DNA from: CAYGJN01 sp964350135
Lineage (GTDB): Bacteria > Bdellovibrionota > Bacteriovoracia > Bacteriovoracales > Bacteriovoracaceae
Assembly (NCBI GenBank): GCA_964350135.1
Contig: CAYGJN010000032.1
Coordinates: forward strand, 1 to 24,217
DNA length: 24,217 nucleotides
Direction: 5' to 3'
A program made the position numbers and the translations under genes. The notes beneath the pieces were generated by a model. The model worked only from the letters and a program-made list of their open reading frames with translations. It was not told where the DNA came from and searched no databases. This document shows positions 7,201 to 14,975 of the stretch, one piece after another (within the stretch, counting starts at the first letter, position 1; the number at the start of each line of letters is the position of its first letter).

Positions 7201-7736
7201 AATCAGTTTGTGTATTTTGTGGTCATAAAACTGGCAAAGGCTCTGTTTTTTTAAAACTTGCTCAATCAATAGGACGTGCCATTGCCAGTGCTGATTCCAG
7301 GCTTATTTATGGAGGAGCTTCGGTTGGTATGATGGGTGCCATTGCAAACGAAGTCTTGGCCGCCAACAAAGAAGTAATTGGTGTTATGCCACATGTAATA
7401 AATGATCTAGAGCTTGCTCATACTGGACTGACTGAGTTAATCAGAGTTCCAGATATGCATGAGCGCAAAAAGAAGATGTATGAGCTTGCAGATGTATTTT
7501 TAGTTCTTCCTGGTGGGTTTGGAACCTTAGATGAACTCTTTGAAGCACTTACCTGGACTCAGCTTGGTATTCATAAAAAGCCAATCTGGGTTTATAATTT
7601 TAATGGCTTTTATAAGCACCTTGAAAATCATATCGAAGCAATGCTTTCCAGCGATTTTATTACCCCTTTGGACTTCGAATTATTAGAATTCGTGGATTCT
7701 CCGGAACAAATAATTAAAAAATTAAACTCAAATTAA
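7197..7736 (+). CDS. LOG-family nucleoside monophosphate phosphoribohydrolase (TIGR00730 type)
   Basis: A 179-residue Rossmann-like protein with the family signature PGGFGTLDE (105-113) and the upstream YGGASVGMMGAIA and HERKKKMYELAD segments. Proteins of this type cleave the base from nucleoside 5'-monophosphates; the plant and some bacterial members activate cytokinins, while many bacterial ones act on AMP or pyrimidine nucleotides. The substrate here is unknown. The ATG overlaps the tlyA stop in ATGA, with AGGAG at 7184-7188 in good position. Last gene of the dapF run. Confidence 0.92.
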   Translation: MKSVCVFCGHKTGKGSVFLKLAQSIGRAIASADSRLIYGGASVGMMGAIANEVLAANKEVIGVMPHVINDLELAHTGLTELIRVPDMHERKKKMYELADVFLVLPGGFGTLDELFEALTWTQLGIHKKPIWVYNFNGFYKHLENHIEAMLSSDFITPLDFELLEFVDSPEQIIKKLNSN

Positions 7737-7817
7737 ACTCTGCGCCGTGCCATTCGTGACCTATGGAGTAAAATAGTTTAAATATTAGAAATAATTAACA
7801 TTTGATCGGGGAATACC

Positions 7818-8297
7818 ATGGCAAAATTAATTTGGTTTGTGGCCATACTTTTATCTTTAGGTGCAGTAATGATGCTCGGAGGCTACAAAGGAATCCCTGT
7901 AGACAATGAACGTTTTGCTGTTAAAGAAGAGAAAAGAATTGCTGCAGAAAAAATGGCCCTGGAAGAAGAAAAAAAGCGTGAGCTTGAAAGACTTAAGGCC
8001 ATAGAAGACGCTAAAAAACCTACACTTGTCCTTGATACTCCTGAGTTAAAAAGGGGCCATGAGCTTTATCATAAAAAAGCTAAATGTATTACTTGTCACG
8101 GTAAAGATGGTGAAGGTAAGTCTAGTCAGCAGGCGCCTAAAGTTGCTGGTCAGCATGATTGGTATATTGTGAGTTCTTTGCAGAAATTTCAAAGTGGAGA
8201 AAGAGTTAATCCTAAGATGATGCCTTATTTACGTGGGTTAACTTTGCAAGACTATAAAGACATTGCCGAGTATCTCTCTAAATTACCACCTAAATAA
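7818..8297 (+). CDS. Membrane-anchored c-type cytochrome with coiled-coil spacer
   Basis: 159 residues. A hydrophobic N-terminal segment (4-22) lacks a clear cleavage site and probably anchors the protein. Residues about 35-66 are rich in Glu, Lys and Arg and look like a helical or coiled-coil spacer. The C-terminal half is a small class I cytochrome with C90-I-T-C-H94 and axial Met candidates M134-M135 (NPKMMPYLRGL), then a closing helix LQDYKDIAEYLSKLPPK. This is the design of small periplasmic electron carriers related to cytochrome c4/c553. It stands alone between the LOG gene and a convergent gene whose stop abuts its own. Redox partners are not visible. Confidence 0.9.
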   Translation: MAKLIWFVAILLSLGAVMMLGGYKGIPVDNERFAVKEEKRIAAEKMALEEEKKRELERLKAIEDAKKPTLVLDTPELKRGHELYHKKAKCITCHGKDGEGKSSQQAPKVAGQHDWYIVSSLQKFQSGERVNPKMMPYLRGLTLQDYKDIAEYLSKLPPK

Positions 8298-9272
8298 TCA
8301 AATAAGAGTTGAGTCAATTTCTTGTATGATATTTGCTTGAATCTCTTGAGCATTATCAAGATCTGTATGCCCTTCAGGTCTAAGATCATTTTCTACAGAA
8401 GTCATCTTTATATTTCGAGCAATATTTGGACTATCTCCTAGCCAAGAATCACTAATAAAGTTCATGTTCTTTGTCACATTTTGAGGAACAATATCATTAT
8501 TAATCCCAACAGAATCAAGAGTGACAAGAAGATTGACTCTTCTAAACCTGTTATCAATTGAGTTCAGCTCATTTGCAATCTCAACGGCAGTGTCAGCTCC
8601 AAGACTATGTCCAATAAGAACAACCGGCTGACCGGGAGCAGTTCTACTAATTTTATGATGAATTTCTTCTTTTTGATCCCAATCAAATACTTCTGCTTTT
8701 GGATAAGCCTGGGCCATATCTTCAATGCCATCATAGTTTGAACTAATACCAAACATTTGAAGACCTTTTATAAAAATAACAGCAGGTTCTTCTTTGGGTG
8801 GAGGTGGCTTTAGAAGTTTTATTGCTCCACTTTTATGAGCTTCTATTTTTTTTCTTCTTTCAATATTTTCTTTTTCTAATTTTTCTTTTTTAAGTTCTTC
8901 TTGTTTTTTTTCTTCATTGGCCTTGAGTTCAGCTAATTTTGCTTCATCAGGTTTTTTTTCATCTTCTTTCTCATTAGGGCTAAGAGCAAGATCAGCAAGG
9001 TTTGATCCAAGGCTAGTAGCTACGTCTTGAGTAAGTCCCAGGGCCCTAGTAAAGGTTGTTGCCTTACTTTCAATAATATCTCTTCCAGCATCCTTAAGCT
9101 TATCAACGCCTTTTTTAAGAGCCTCTGAAGCTTTGTCTTTAGCCTGGCCTTTCACATCTGTTAATTTTTCACTGACTTTATTTTTAAGAGCATCAGTTTT
9201 GGAGCTTGAGACTTTTGCCTTCAGTTGTTTAGCTTTGAAATTTTCGACTCTTGTGGCTCTATCTAGGTTCAT
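8298..9272 (-). CDS. Alpha/beta-hydrolase-like protein with long charged helical N-terminus
   Basis: 324 residues. Residues 1-75 are lysine-rich and predicted helical (repeated K-x-K-A-S/D patterns). Residues 100-147 form a Glu/Lys-rich coiled-coil-like stretch, followed by a PPPP hinge at 156-159. The C-terminal half has an alpha/beta-hydrolase core: VVLIGHSLGADTA with nucleophile S223, LVTLDSVG with acid candidate D253, and H302 in EGHTDLD, a plausible triad in the right order and with lipase-like spacing. No signal peptide. I do not recognise the whole architecture. The stop directly abuts the convergent cytochrome gene, leaving no room for a separate terminator. A scaffold with a hydrolase or lipase domain is a reasonable reading; the substrate is unknown. 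Confidence 0.8.
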   Translation of the reverse strand: MNLDRATRVENFKAKQLKAKVSSSKTDALKNKVSEKLTDVKGQAKDKASEALKKGVDKLKDAGRDIIESKATTFTRALGLTQDVATSLGSNLADLALSPNEKEDEKKPDEAKLAELKANEEKKQEELKKEKLEKENIERRKKIEAHKSGAIKLLKPPPPKEEPAVIFIKGLQMFGISSNYDGIEDMAQAYPKAEVFDWDQKEEIHHKISRTAPGQPVVLIGHSLGADTAVEIANELNSIDNRFRRVNLLVTLDSVGINNDIVPQNVTKNMNFISDSWLGDSPNIARNIKMTSVENDLRPEGHTDLDNAQEIQANIIQEIDSTLI

Positions 9273-9367
9273 AGCATTATTCTACGCTAGTCTTTAAAAC
9301 AAAATGATCGGGCAAAAATAGTCAGTATCAGAGTACTGCGCTTGCCTACTAAATCTTCACTGTCCAA

Positions 9368-9877
9368 ATGCCGATAAAATTGAGTATGAAAAAGTTTTCT
9401 AAAGATGAAATTGCGGTCTTATTAATTGATGAAAGTGAAAAACAATTAAAAGATTTTAATACTATTTTAACAAGAAATGGTCTTTATATCAGAACAGTAG
9501 AGTCAGGTTTAGAAGCGCTCTCTGTAGTAGAGAAAGAAAGATTTCATATTGTGCTTATAGCGCGAGAGATGGTTGAAATGTCTGGCCTGGAGACAACAAT
9601 GCTCTTGCGAGAAACATTTCGAAAAGATGTCCTTCCTATTATTATTTACTCTGATGATAAAAGTGAAGCCGCTGTGAAAGAGGCTAAAGATTTTGGTGCA
9701 AATGATTACGCTTTTAAAGGCGATGTTAATGATATTATCCGCAAAGTGAGAAAGTGGAATCAAGTCAGGCTCCAGGTAGCAGATGTTCTTAAAAAGCGTC
9801 AGAAAACACTTGTAAAAGCAGAGACCACTGCAGCTGAAAAACAAAAGGCTAAGACGGAAGAGCCCAAGGCTTCTTAA
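9368..9877 (+). CDS. Response-regulator receiver protein lacking the phospho-acceptor aspartate
   Basis: 169 residues. A receiver fold spans about 14-135: acidic pair D21-E22 (VLLIDESEKQ), helix GLEALSVV, beta3 FHIVLIAREMVEMSGLE, S95 (IIIYSDD) at the Thr/Ser switch position and K117 (NDYAFKGD) at the conserved lysine. At the phosphorylation site, where LLLDxxMPxMxG is expected, A65 replaces Asp, and the following Pro is replaced by Val. The C-terminal 35 residues are a Lys/Glu/Ala tail, with no DNA-binding output domain. It is probably a phosphorylation-independent pseudo-receiver. ATG at 9386 is an alternative start; neither has a strong ribosome site. The neighbouring genes are on the opposite strand and no kinase is adjacent. 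Confidence 0.85.
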   Translation: MPIKLSMKKFSKDEIAVLLIDESEKQLKDFNTILTRNGLYIRTVESGLEALSVVEKERFHIVLIAREMVEMSGLETTMLLRETFRKDVLPIIIYSDDKSEAAVKEAKDFGANDYAFKGDVNDIIRKVRKWNQVRLQVADVLKKRQKTLVKAETTAAEKQKAKTEEPKAS

Positions 9878-10497
9878 TTTTTAAGATATGGATTTAGTCG
9901 ATTATCATTGTACATCTTGTACTGCCTGTAAGGGCGAAAACTCATTTCCCCGTTTTCTAAACATGAAAAAATATTAACAAGAGCATTTTGAAGATCATCT
10001 CTTTGAAGCTTCAATGTGGCATATTTTTGCTGACATTCGGCTTTTAACTTAGAATCAGTTGCTTCATCCGCAGCTTTATCCATATGAAATATTTTAAGAT
10101 TTGTGATTGAGAGTCTATCAACTACGCTTCCAGGAGTTTCGCTAAAAAGAGGAGCTTTTTCATTAATGTTTGGCAATAACTCAAGCAGTAGATCATTTAT
10201 AACTTCAATCTGGTCATTTCTTCTTTGATTAAGCTTATCAATGACTCTTTTAACATGAGCAATAATTGAGTCATCTGCTTTGGGATCCCTTGCTCTATCT
10301 TCATAACTCCATAGTTGACAATTACAGTAGTGATTAAAATTAATGGCCCTTTCTAAAGCTTGACTACTTTCAGGTGGGAAGAAGGTTTCAAATCTTTCAA
10401 AAACAGAAGAGATTTCTTCAACTTTGTCCGAAAGGTAAGACTGAAGCTTAGATTCATGGATATGTGTGGCAGAGTTAACAACTTCGTTAATTTTCAT
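9874..10497 (-). CDS. DUF4254-family protein
   Basis: 207 residues, all helical in character. Two segments identify the family: NHYCNCQLWSYEDRARD (about 55-71), followed by KRVIDKLNQRRNDQIEVID-like helices, and PGSVVDRLSITNLKIFHM (122-139). From memory, DUF4254 proteins often sit near glycosyltransferase or surface-polysaccharide genes, but none is present here and the function is unknown. The start at ATG 10497 gives the usual length; a TTG at 10518 is the other option. Its end overlaps the receiver gene by 4 bases, tail to tail, and its start faces the Sel1-like gene 43 bases away. Confidence 0.82.
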   Translation of the reverse strand: MKINEVVNSATHIHESKLQSYLSDKVEEISSVFERFETFFPPESSQALERAINFNHYCNCQLWSYEDRARDPKADDSIIAHVKRVIDKLNQRRNDQIEVINDLLLELLPNINEKAPLFSETPGSVVDRLSITNLKIFHMDKAADEATDSKLKAECQQKYATLKLQRDDLQNALVNIFSCLENGEMSFRPYRQYKMYNDNRLNPYLKN

Positions 10498-10539
10498 GCA
10501 CCCATAATAATGGAGCAAATCTTTTTAGGGAAGTGTAAA

Positions 10540-11682
10540 ATGAAGTTTCTTATTATTTGTTTAGCTAGTTTCCAAGTGCTAGCCGCTCAGCAAAATACTG
10601 ATCCACAACTTGAGACAGAACTAAAACGGCTTAAAAAAGAAAATAAATATTATAAAGCGACGCTGTCTCAAATAAAAAAAGTTCAGGAGCTTAAAAGCAA
10701 AAATAAAGCATTAGAGCTTGAACTTGAGTGTAGAAAAGAAAATCTTGAGGCATGTAATCAATACGGCGTCTATCTCTATTCCAATAAAAAAAGAAGTCAG
10801 GCACTGCCTTTCTGGAAAAAGGCTTGTGAGAAAATGCTTTTTGAATCTTGTTATTATCTAGGACGTTATTACGATAAAAAAAAGAATATGAAAAAAGCTA
10901 TTAGCTATTATGGCAAAAGCTGCGACGGTGATTACTTTATTGCTTGTAATAATCTCGGTGTTATTTATATGCAAAAAAGTAAACCAACGATTGGGGTTAA
11001 ATATCTTGAGTCTGCATGCCAGAATACTTATAAGGCTGCTTGTTTGAATATTGGTAAATACTACGTCTCTCAAAAAAATGAAGTTGAGGCAGTCTTTTGG
11101 TTTAAGCAGTCTTGTGAAAATAAAATTGATGTTGCTTGTAAAATGCTCAAAAGTTACCAGGCTAGGCATGCCAAGCTTTGTGAGCGCGGTAATTCTGTTG
11201 GTTGTGTTGTTGTTGGTAATATGAAAGTTCGCATAGGTGAAGAAGATAAGGCTTTGGAGTTCTATGAAAAAGCTTGCAAATTAAATGAAGCAGTAGGGTG
11301 TTTTAATAAGGGTGTTGTTCATTACAGCAAGGGACAAAAAAAGAATGCTCTTGGTGCGTGGGGTATGTCCTGTAATAAAAAAGATCAGTGGTCGTGCTTT
11401 TTAGTAGTGGCCTTAAAAGAAGAAGATAAACTTTTTAATAGATTTGAAAATAGGTATAGCAAACTTTGTAATCAAAATCTTAAAGAGTCATGTTATCAAT
11501 TGGCCGTTGCTTATTCATTGAAAAAAGATTTTATAAAAAGCTATGAGCTTCTTCAAAAGAGTAAGACATTAGGGTTTACTTCATGGGCAAAAGAAAAAAC
11601 AAATATACTTCTTAAAAACTTAGAGAGTTCAAAGTTTCAAAAAGAATTTCGAGAGCTTAAAGCATCGATTGTCTTTGATTGA
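10540..11682 (+). CDS. Secreted cysteine-rich Sel1/TPR-like repeat protein
   Basis: 380 residues. A signal peptide of about 16 residues (MKFLIICLASFQVLA, cut near Ala-Gln) is followed by a coiled-coil segment (about 23-60) and then at least seven 34-37-residue helical repeats. Each carries the pattern ALxxxxKACE...ESCYxLG, with paired cysteines in the ACxxxx...xAC positions as in Helicobacter Hcp proteins. These repeats are solenoids for protein binding, and the cysteines probably form disulfides, which implies a periplasmic or external location. The start at 10540 is chosen for AGGGAAG just upstream and for the signal peptide; the frame is open further 5' but runs antisense to the DUF4254 gene. 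No partner genes are recognisable nearby. Confidence 0.85.
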   Translation: MKFLIICLASFQVLAAQQNTDPQLETELKRLKKENKYYKATLSQIKKVQELKSKNKALELELECRKENLEACNQYGVYLYSNKKRSQALPFWKKACEKMLFESCYYLGRYYDKKKNMKKAISYYGKSCDGDYFIACNNLGVIYMQKSKPTIGVKYLESACQNTYKAACLNIGKYYVSQKNEVEAVFWFKQSCENKIDVACKMLKSYQARHAKLCERGNSVGCVVVGNMKVRIGEEDKALEFYEKACKLNEAVGCFNKGVVHYSKGQKKNALGAWGMSCNKKDQWSCFLVVALKEEDKLFNRFENRYSKLCNQNLKESCYQLAVAYSLKKDFIKSYELLQKSKTLGFTSWAKEKTNILLKNLESSKFQKEFRELKASIVFD

Positions 11683-11686
11683 CCCA

Positions 11687-11752
11687 TTACGCATCTGGCT
11701 ACGCAAAAAAGTGAAATTTACGCTTGACTTACGCAACTGTTGCGCATAAAGT
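11687..11752 (+). promoter_or_regulatory. lexA promoter and SOS operator region
   Basis: TTGACT (11724-11729) and TAAAGT (11747-11752) are spaced by exactly 17 bases. Between them lies the palindrome CGCAACTGTTGCG (11732-11744), placed to block RNA polymerase, as expected for LexA autorepression. Four same-strand copies of TACGC preceded by C or T begin at 11687, 11699, 11718 and 11729. The -10 ends only 6 bases before the lexA ATG, so transcription should start at or next to the start codon. Confidence 0.65.
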
Positions 11753-11758
11753 ATCAAT

Positions 11759-12418
11759 ATGGCGTTAACAAAAAAACAAAAACAAGTTCTAGATTATATT
11801 GTTGAATACACAGACACACATAGTTATTCGCCTACACAAACTGAGATCATGGAGCATTTCAATCTCAAGTCTTTAGGCTCTGTACAAAGGTACATAAAAT
11901 ATCTCACGAATGGGGGATATATAAATACAGAGCCAAACGCGAGAAGAGGAATTGAAATCTCCCATTTTGGTCTCGGGCTTTATAGTGACCAGCAATCACC
12001 TTCCATGACCCCTGAAGTGGAGAGTCGAGTTCGTGAGGTACCCCTAATGGGTTCTGTAGCAGCAGGCTCTCCAATTGAAGCTGTAAAGCATTTTGAGTTT
12101 GTGGACGTACCACAGTCCTTTTTAAGAGGTACAAAGAATTATTTTGCACTTCAAGTAAGTGGTAGTTCGATGATTGAAGATGGAATTTTTGATGGAGACA
12201 CCATTATTGTTCAGCAACAAAGTCAGGCTGAACGAGGAGAAACCGTTGTGGCGTTAATTGGATCAGAAGCAACTGTAAAAAGGTATCAACCATTTAGCGA
12301 CAGAATTGAACTTCACCCTGCCAATAGTACTATGGAGCCAATAATTGTTTCAGGAGATGAGCGAAGTAATCTAAGAGTTTTAGGTAAGCTTGCCGCACTT
12401 CTTCGAAACTACGATTGA
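11759..12418 (+). CDS. lexA: LexA repressor of the SOS response
   Basis: 219 residues. The N-terminal winged helix-turn-helix (1-65) includes YSPTQTEIMEHFNLKS and SVQRYIKYL. The autocleavage site is the Ala-Gly bond in GSVAAGSPIEA (about residues 98-108). The serine of VSGSSMIEDG and the lysine of SEATVKRY form the catalytic dyad of the peptidase S24 domain. It represses DNA-repair genes until RecA filaments trigger self-cleavage. No Shine-Dalgarno precedes the ATG, and the predicted transcript is nearly leaderless. It is followed by dinB in an apparent two-gene SOS operon under its own operator. Confidence 0.96.
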   Translation: MALTKKQKQVLDYIVEYTDTHSYSPTQTEIMEHFNLKSLGSVQRYIKYLTNGGYINTEPNARRGIEISHFGLGLYSDQQSPSMTPEVESRVREVPLMGSVAAGSPIEAVKHFEFVDVPQSFLRGTKNYFALQVSGSSMIEDGIFDGDTIIVQQQSQAERGETVVALIGSEATVKRYQPFSDRIELHPANSTMEPIIVSGDERSNLRVLGKLAALLRNYD

Positions 12419-12435
12419 CCGTAATTGTAAAAATC

Positions 12436-13578
12436 ATGACAGAACAAAAAGTACGAAAGATTATTCATGTTGATATGGATTGCTTCTACGCGGCTGTCGA
12501 AATGCGAGACGATCCATCATTAAAAGATAAACCCATAGCCGTAGGAGGTTCAGGTGCTAGATCAGTTTTATGTACGAGTAACTACAACGCTCGGTCTTAT
12601 GGTGTTCGCAGCGCAATGCCTGCTTATCTGGCCCTAAAAAAATGTCCAGATCTGGTCATCATTAGACCAACTTTTAGTAAGTACAAGGATGTATCCCAAA
12701 AAGTAAGAGAGATATTTTATGAATATACAGATAAAGTCCAACCGCTTTCCCTTGATGAAGCCTACTTGGATGTTACTCATTCAGAGTCTTGTTTTGGATC
12801 GGCCACCATGATGGCCCAAGAAATTAGACAAAAAATCTCTGATCAACTGGACCTCAGCGCATCAGCTGGGGTCGCTTCAAATAAATTTCTTTCAAAAGTA
12901 GCAAGTGATTGGAATAAGCCAAATGGCCTGTTTGTTATCACTCCAGAATACGCTGAAAAATTTGTTTATCAATTGGAAGTATCTAAAATACCAGGTGTAG
13001 GAAAAGTACTTGTTGATAGGCTTTTAAAAAACAATATAAAGTATTGCTCTGATCTTCATAAATACTCACTTTCTAGGTTATCTAGTGAATATGGAAAAAT
13101 GGGGGAGATTCTTTACCACCGCTCAAGAGGAGTTGACCCAAGAGAAGTAGAGTCTTACTCAAAGGCTAAGTCTATCTCTGTTGAGCATACATTCTTAGAG
13201 GATTTATGTGGCAAAGAGGAACTTAAACAAAGAGTTCCTTATATTTGTGAAGAGTTGATTGAAAGACTCCAAAGGTCTTGGTCAAAAAATAATTCTATTG
13301 AGAAATTTAGACCTTACAAAATTCAAGTAAAAATTAAGTATTCAGATTTCAGTGTTCAAACAAGAGAAATGAAAATTCCTAAGGATATAGAATTAACAGG
13401 TCCAAAAAGTGATTTATCAAAAAAACAGCTAGTTAGAGTCATCTCTGAGTTTAATGGATTAATTGATGCATTTTCCAACGAAAAGTTGTCAGCTGTAAGG
13501 CTTTTAGGGCTTGGGTTCAAAACCAAAGACAGGGCCCTGGAAAAAGGGCAAATTTCTATTTTTCCTAATAATTTCTAA
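12436..13578 (+). CDS. dinB: DNA polymerase IV, Y-family translesion polymerase
   Basis: 380 residues. HVDMDCFYAAVE holds the first catalytic Asp pair region and the steric-gate aromatic. SLDEAYLDVT (motif III) carries the other catalytic acids. Further family segments are SAGVASNKFLSKVASDWNKPNG, the helix-hairpin-helix-like SKIPGVGKVLVDRL and the little-finger domain to the end. The C-terminus GQISIFPNNF fits a beta-clamp binding motif (QxxxF type). It copies past lesions with low fidelity. A TTG at 12415 overlaps the lexA stop, but the ATG at 12436 gives the usual N-terminus; neither has a ribosome site, so coupling to lexA is likely. It is a full-length active type, not ImuB. Confidence 0.95.
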   Translation: MTEQKVRKIIHVDMDCFYAAVEMRDDPSLKDKPIAVGGSGARSVLCTSNYNARSYGVRSAMPAYLALKKCPDLVIIRPTFSKYKDVSQKVREIFYEYTDKVQPLSLDEAYLDVTHSESCFGSATMMAQEIRQKISDQLDLSASAGVASNKFLSKVASDWNKPNGLFVITPEYAEKFVYQLEVSKIPGVGKVLVDRLLKNNIKYCSDLHKYSLSRLSSEYGKMGEILYHRSRGVDPREVESYSKAKSISVEHTFLEDLCGKEELKQRVPYICEELIERLQRSWSKNNSIEKFRPYKIQVKIKYSDFSVQTREMKIPKDIELTGPKSDLSKKQLVRVISEFNGLIDAFSNEKLSAVRLLGLGFKTKDRALEKGQISIFPNNF

Positions 13579-13655
13579 TAGTTAGCTAATGGGAATAATT
13601 TGACTTCAAAGACCTAGGAAGAACTTAGGGTTAAAATTAATTGAAGGATTAAACT

Positions 13656-14489
13656 ATGAAAAAATTAATTTTATTTATGCTCTCACTTGCCATTACCATG
13701 AGCGCCTATTCTCAGGCCTTAGATACATATGTTGCAAGGGTCACACATGTAAAAGGTGAAGCCTTTAAAATTAATGAAGACAGTAAGAATAAAACTCCTT
13801 TGTTAAAAGGGGACAAAGTTTATGTAAAAGACCGTCTTAGAACTTTTGAAAAAAGTATTATTAAACTTTCCTTAGTCGATGAGTCAGTTATGACGTTAGG
13901 ACCAAAATCAGAGTTTTATGTGAAGGCCTTTAATTTTAAATCTAAAAAAGATCGCTCTGGTTTTTTTGAAATGGTTAGAGGGAAACTAAGGGCCAATATT
14001 CCTATTAAAACAAAAAAAGACTCTATTCAAGTTCATACAAAGACTGCTGCTATGGCGGTTAGAGGTACAAAATTTATAGTTAATGCTCATGAAGATGAGC
14101 AAGGTGATTACACATCAGAGTTTGTACTCTTACAGGGCAGAATTAATGTATTCGATAAGATAAAGAGAAAAGACACTATCATGGAGCCAGGTGAGCATTT
14201 TATAATGTCATCAAATAGTAAGACAAAACTCTCTGACCATCTTTTGAACCAGGTTGAAAAAAATCGCTTAGAAGAGTTGATATTATTTTCAGATAGTGAA
14301 TCAATGGAAGAAGGGCAATTTATTGAATACGGTCGCCTTGATCTTTCAAACCTGCTTAATAAATCAAGTACTAATACACAAGATGCTTATACGCCTGAGA
14401 GTAAGGAAAGTGGATCTTGGAAGAAAACATTGAAGCAGTTAAATAAAAAATTGAAAAAATATAGTAAAGAAAATGAGGAAGAAGACTAG
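13656..14489 (+). CDS. Secreted FecR-domain protein
   Basis: 277 residues. A signal peptide (1-20, cleavage near YSQA) precedes a FecR domain of about 25-150: an N-terminal VTHVKGEAFKIN strand, LLKGDKVYVKDRLRTFEKS, a repeat of beta strands, then VHTKTAAMAVRGTKFIV, the best-conserved block. The C-terminal quarter is charged and ends in a Lys/Glu-rich helix. Unlike FecR of iron signalling there is no sigma factor or TonB receptor nearby and no membrane helix, so it is of the periplasmic FecR-domain type with unknown ligand. GAAGGA precedes the ATG at a good distance. The stop overlaps the end of the convergent gene by 4 bases. Confidence 0.87.
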   Translation: MKKLILFMLSLAITMSAYSQALDTYVARVTHVKGEAFKINEDSKNKTPLLKGDKVYVKDRLRTFEKSIIKLSLVDESVMTLGPKSEFYVKAFNFKSKKDRSGFFEMVRGKLRANIPIKTKKDSIQVHTKTAAMAVRGTKFIVNAHEDEQGDYTSEFVLLQGRINVFDKIKRKDTIMEPGEHFIMSSNSKTKLSDHLLNQVEKNRLEELILFSDSESMEEGQFIEYGRLDLSNLLNKSSTNTQDAYTPESKESGSWKKTLKQLNKKLKKYSKENEEED

Positions 14490-14842
14490 GACTCTCGAGC
14501 CCTGGCCCTAAGCATATCCTCTCCAAACTTTTGAAGCTCTTTTAAACTAACAACACAATAATTTCGTTCATGAGAGATTTCAATATCAATTTCGTTCACA
14601 TTAATAGAAACAACTACCAGCCTAAGGTTATCATTACTCGCCTGGTTTAAAGCTGCGGAAATTAAAGAACCTGCTTGTGTAAGGTTAGGAACACAAAAAA
14701 CAGCATATTTTTTATTAGTACGCTCGCTTTGTGAAGTGAAATGCCAAAGTATTTTTCTGCTACTGGACATAATAACATTATGATCAAATGCCTTAAAGGT
14801 CATAGAACTTACGGAGATGAATCTTTTTAGCGACGTGGCCAT
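14486..14842 (-). CDS. Unrecognised 118-residue protein
   Basis: I do not recognise a family. The protein is mixed alpha/beta with hydrophobic strands (KYAVFCVPN, LRLVVVSINV, RNYCVVSLKEL) separated by polar helices (AGSLISAALNQASND), a pattern compatible with a small single-domain cytosolic fold. No signal peptide. AAGG sits 5 bases before the ATG on the minus strand, which supports it being real. It ends tail to tail with the FecR-domain gene (4-base overlap) and starts 133 bases from the divergent glutathione peroxidase. Confidence 0.6.
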   Translation of the reverse strand: MATSLKRFISVSSMTFKAFDHNVIMSSSRKILWHFTSQSERTNKKYAVFCVPNLTQAGSLISAALNQASNDNLRLVVVSINVNEIDIEISHERNYCVVSLKELQKFGEDMLRARARES

Positions 14843-14924
14843 TGGAGCCTTTTACTCGAGTATCAATAATAATCTATTTTAATAGCATACCTTCCAATAC
14901 TTTTTAAGTGAAGAGCTGGAATGA

Positions 14925-14959
14925 TTGATCGAAGTGGATCAAAAATGTTACTCTTGTAA
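14925..14959. promoter_or_regulatory. Two dyads upstream of the glutathione peroxidase gene
   Basis: TTGATC (14925-14930) and GATCAA (14937-14942) are perfect inverted copies 6 bases apart. TTAC (14948-14951) and GTAA (14956-14959) form a second dyad 4 bases apart. Both lie within 51 bases of the ATG and may bind a repressor of the peroxidase operon. The regulator is not identified. Confidence 0.3.
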
Positions 14960-14975
14960 GCTCTAAGGAGTTTAT

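Noticed and set aside
12415..13578. ImuB-like (inactive) polymerase paired with lexA
   Set aside because: The catalytic acids in HVDMDCF and SLDEAYLD are intact, which fits DinB rather than ImuB; no imuA or dnaE2 follows.
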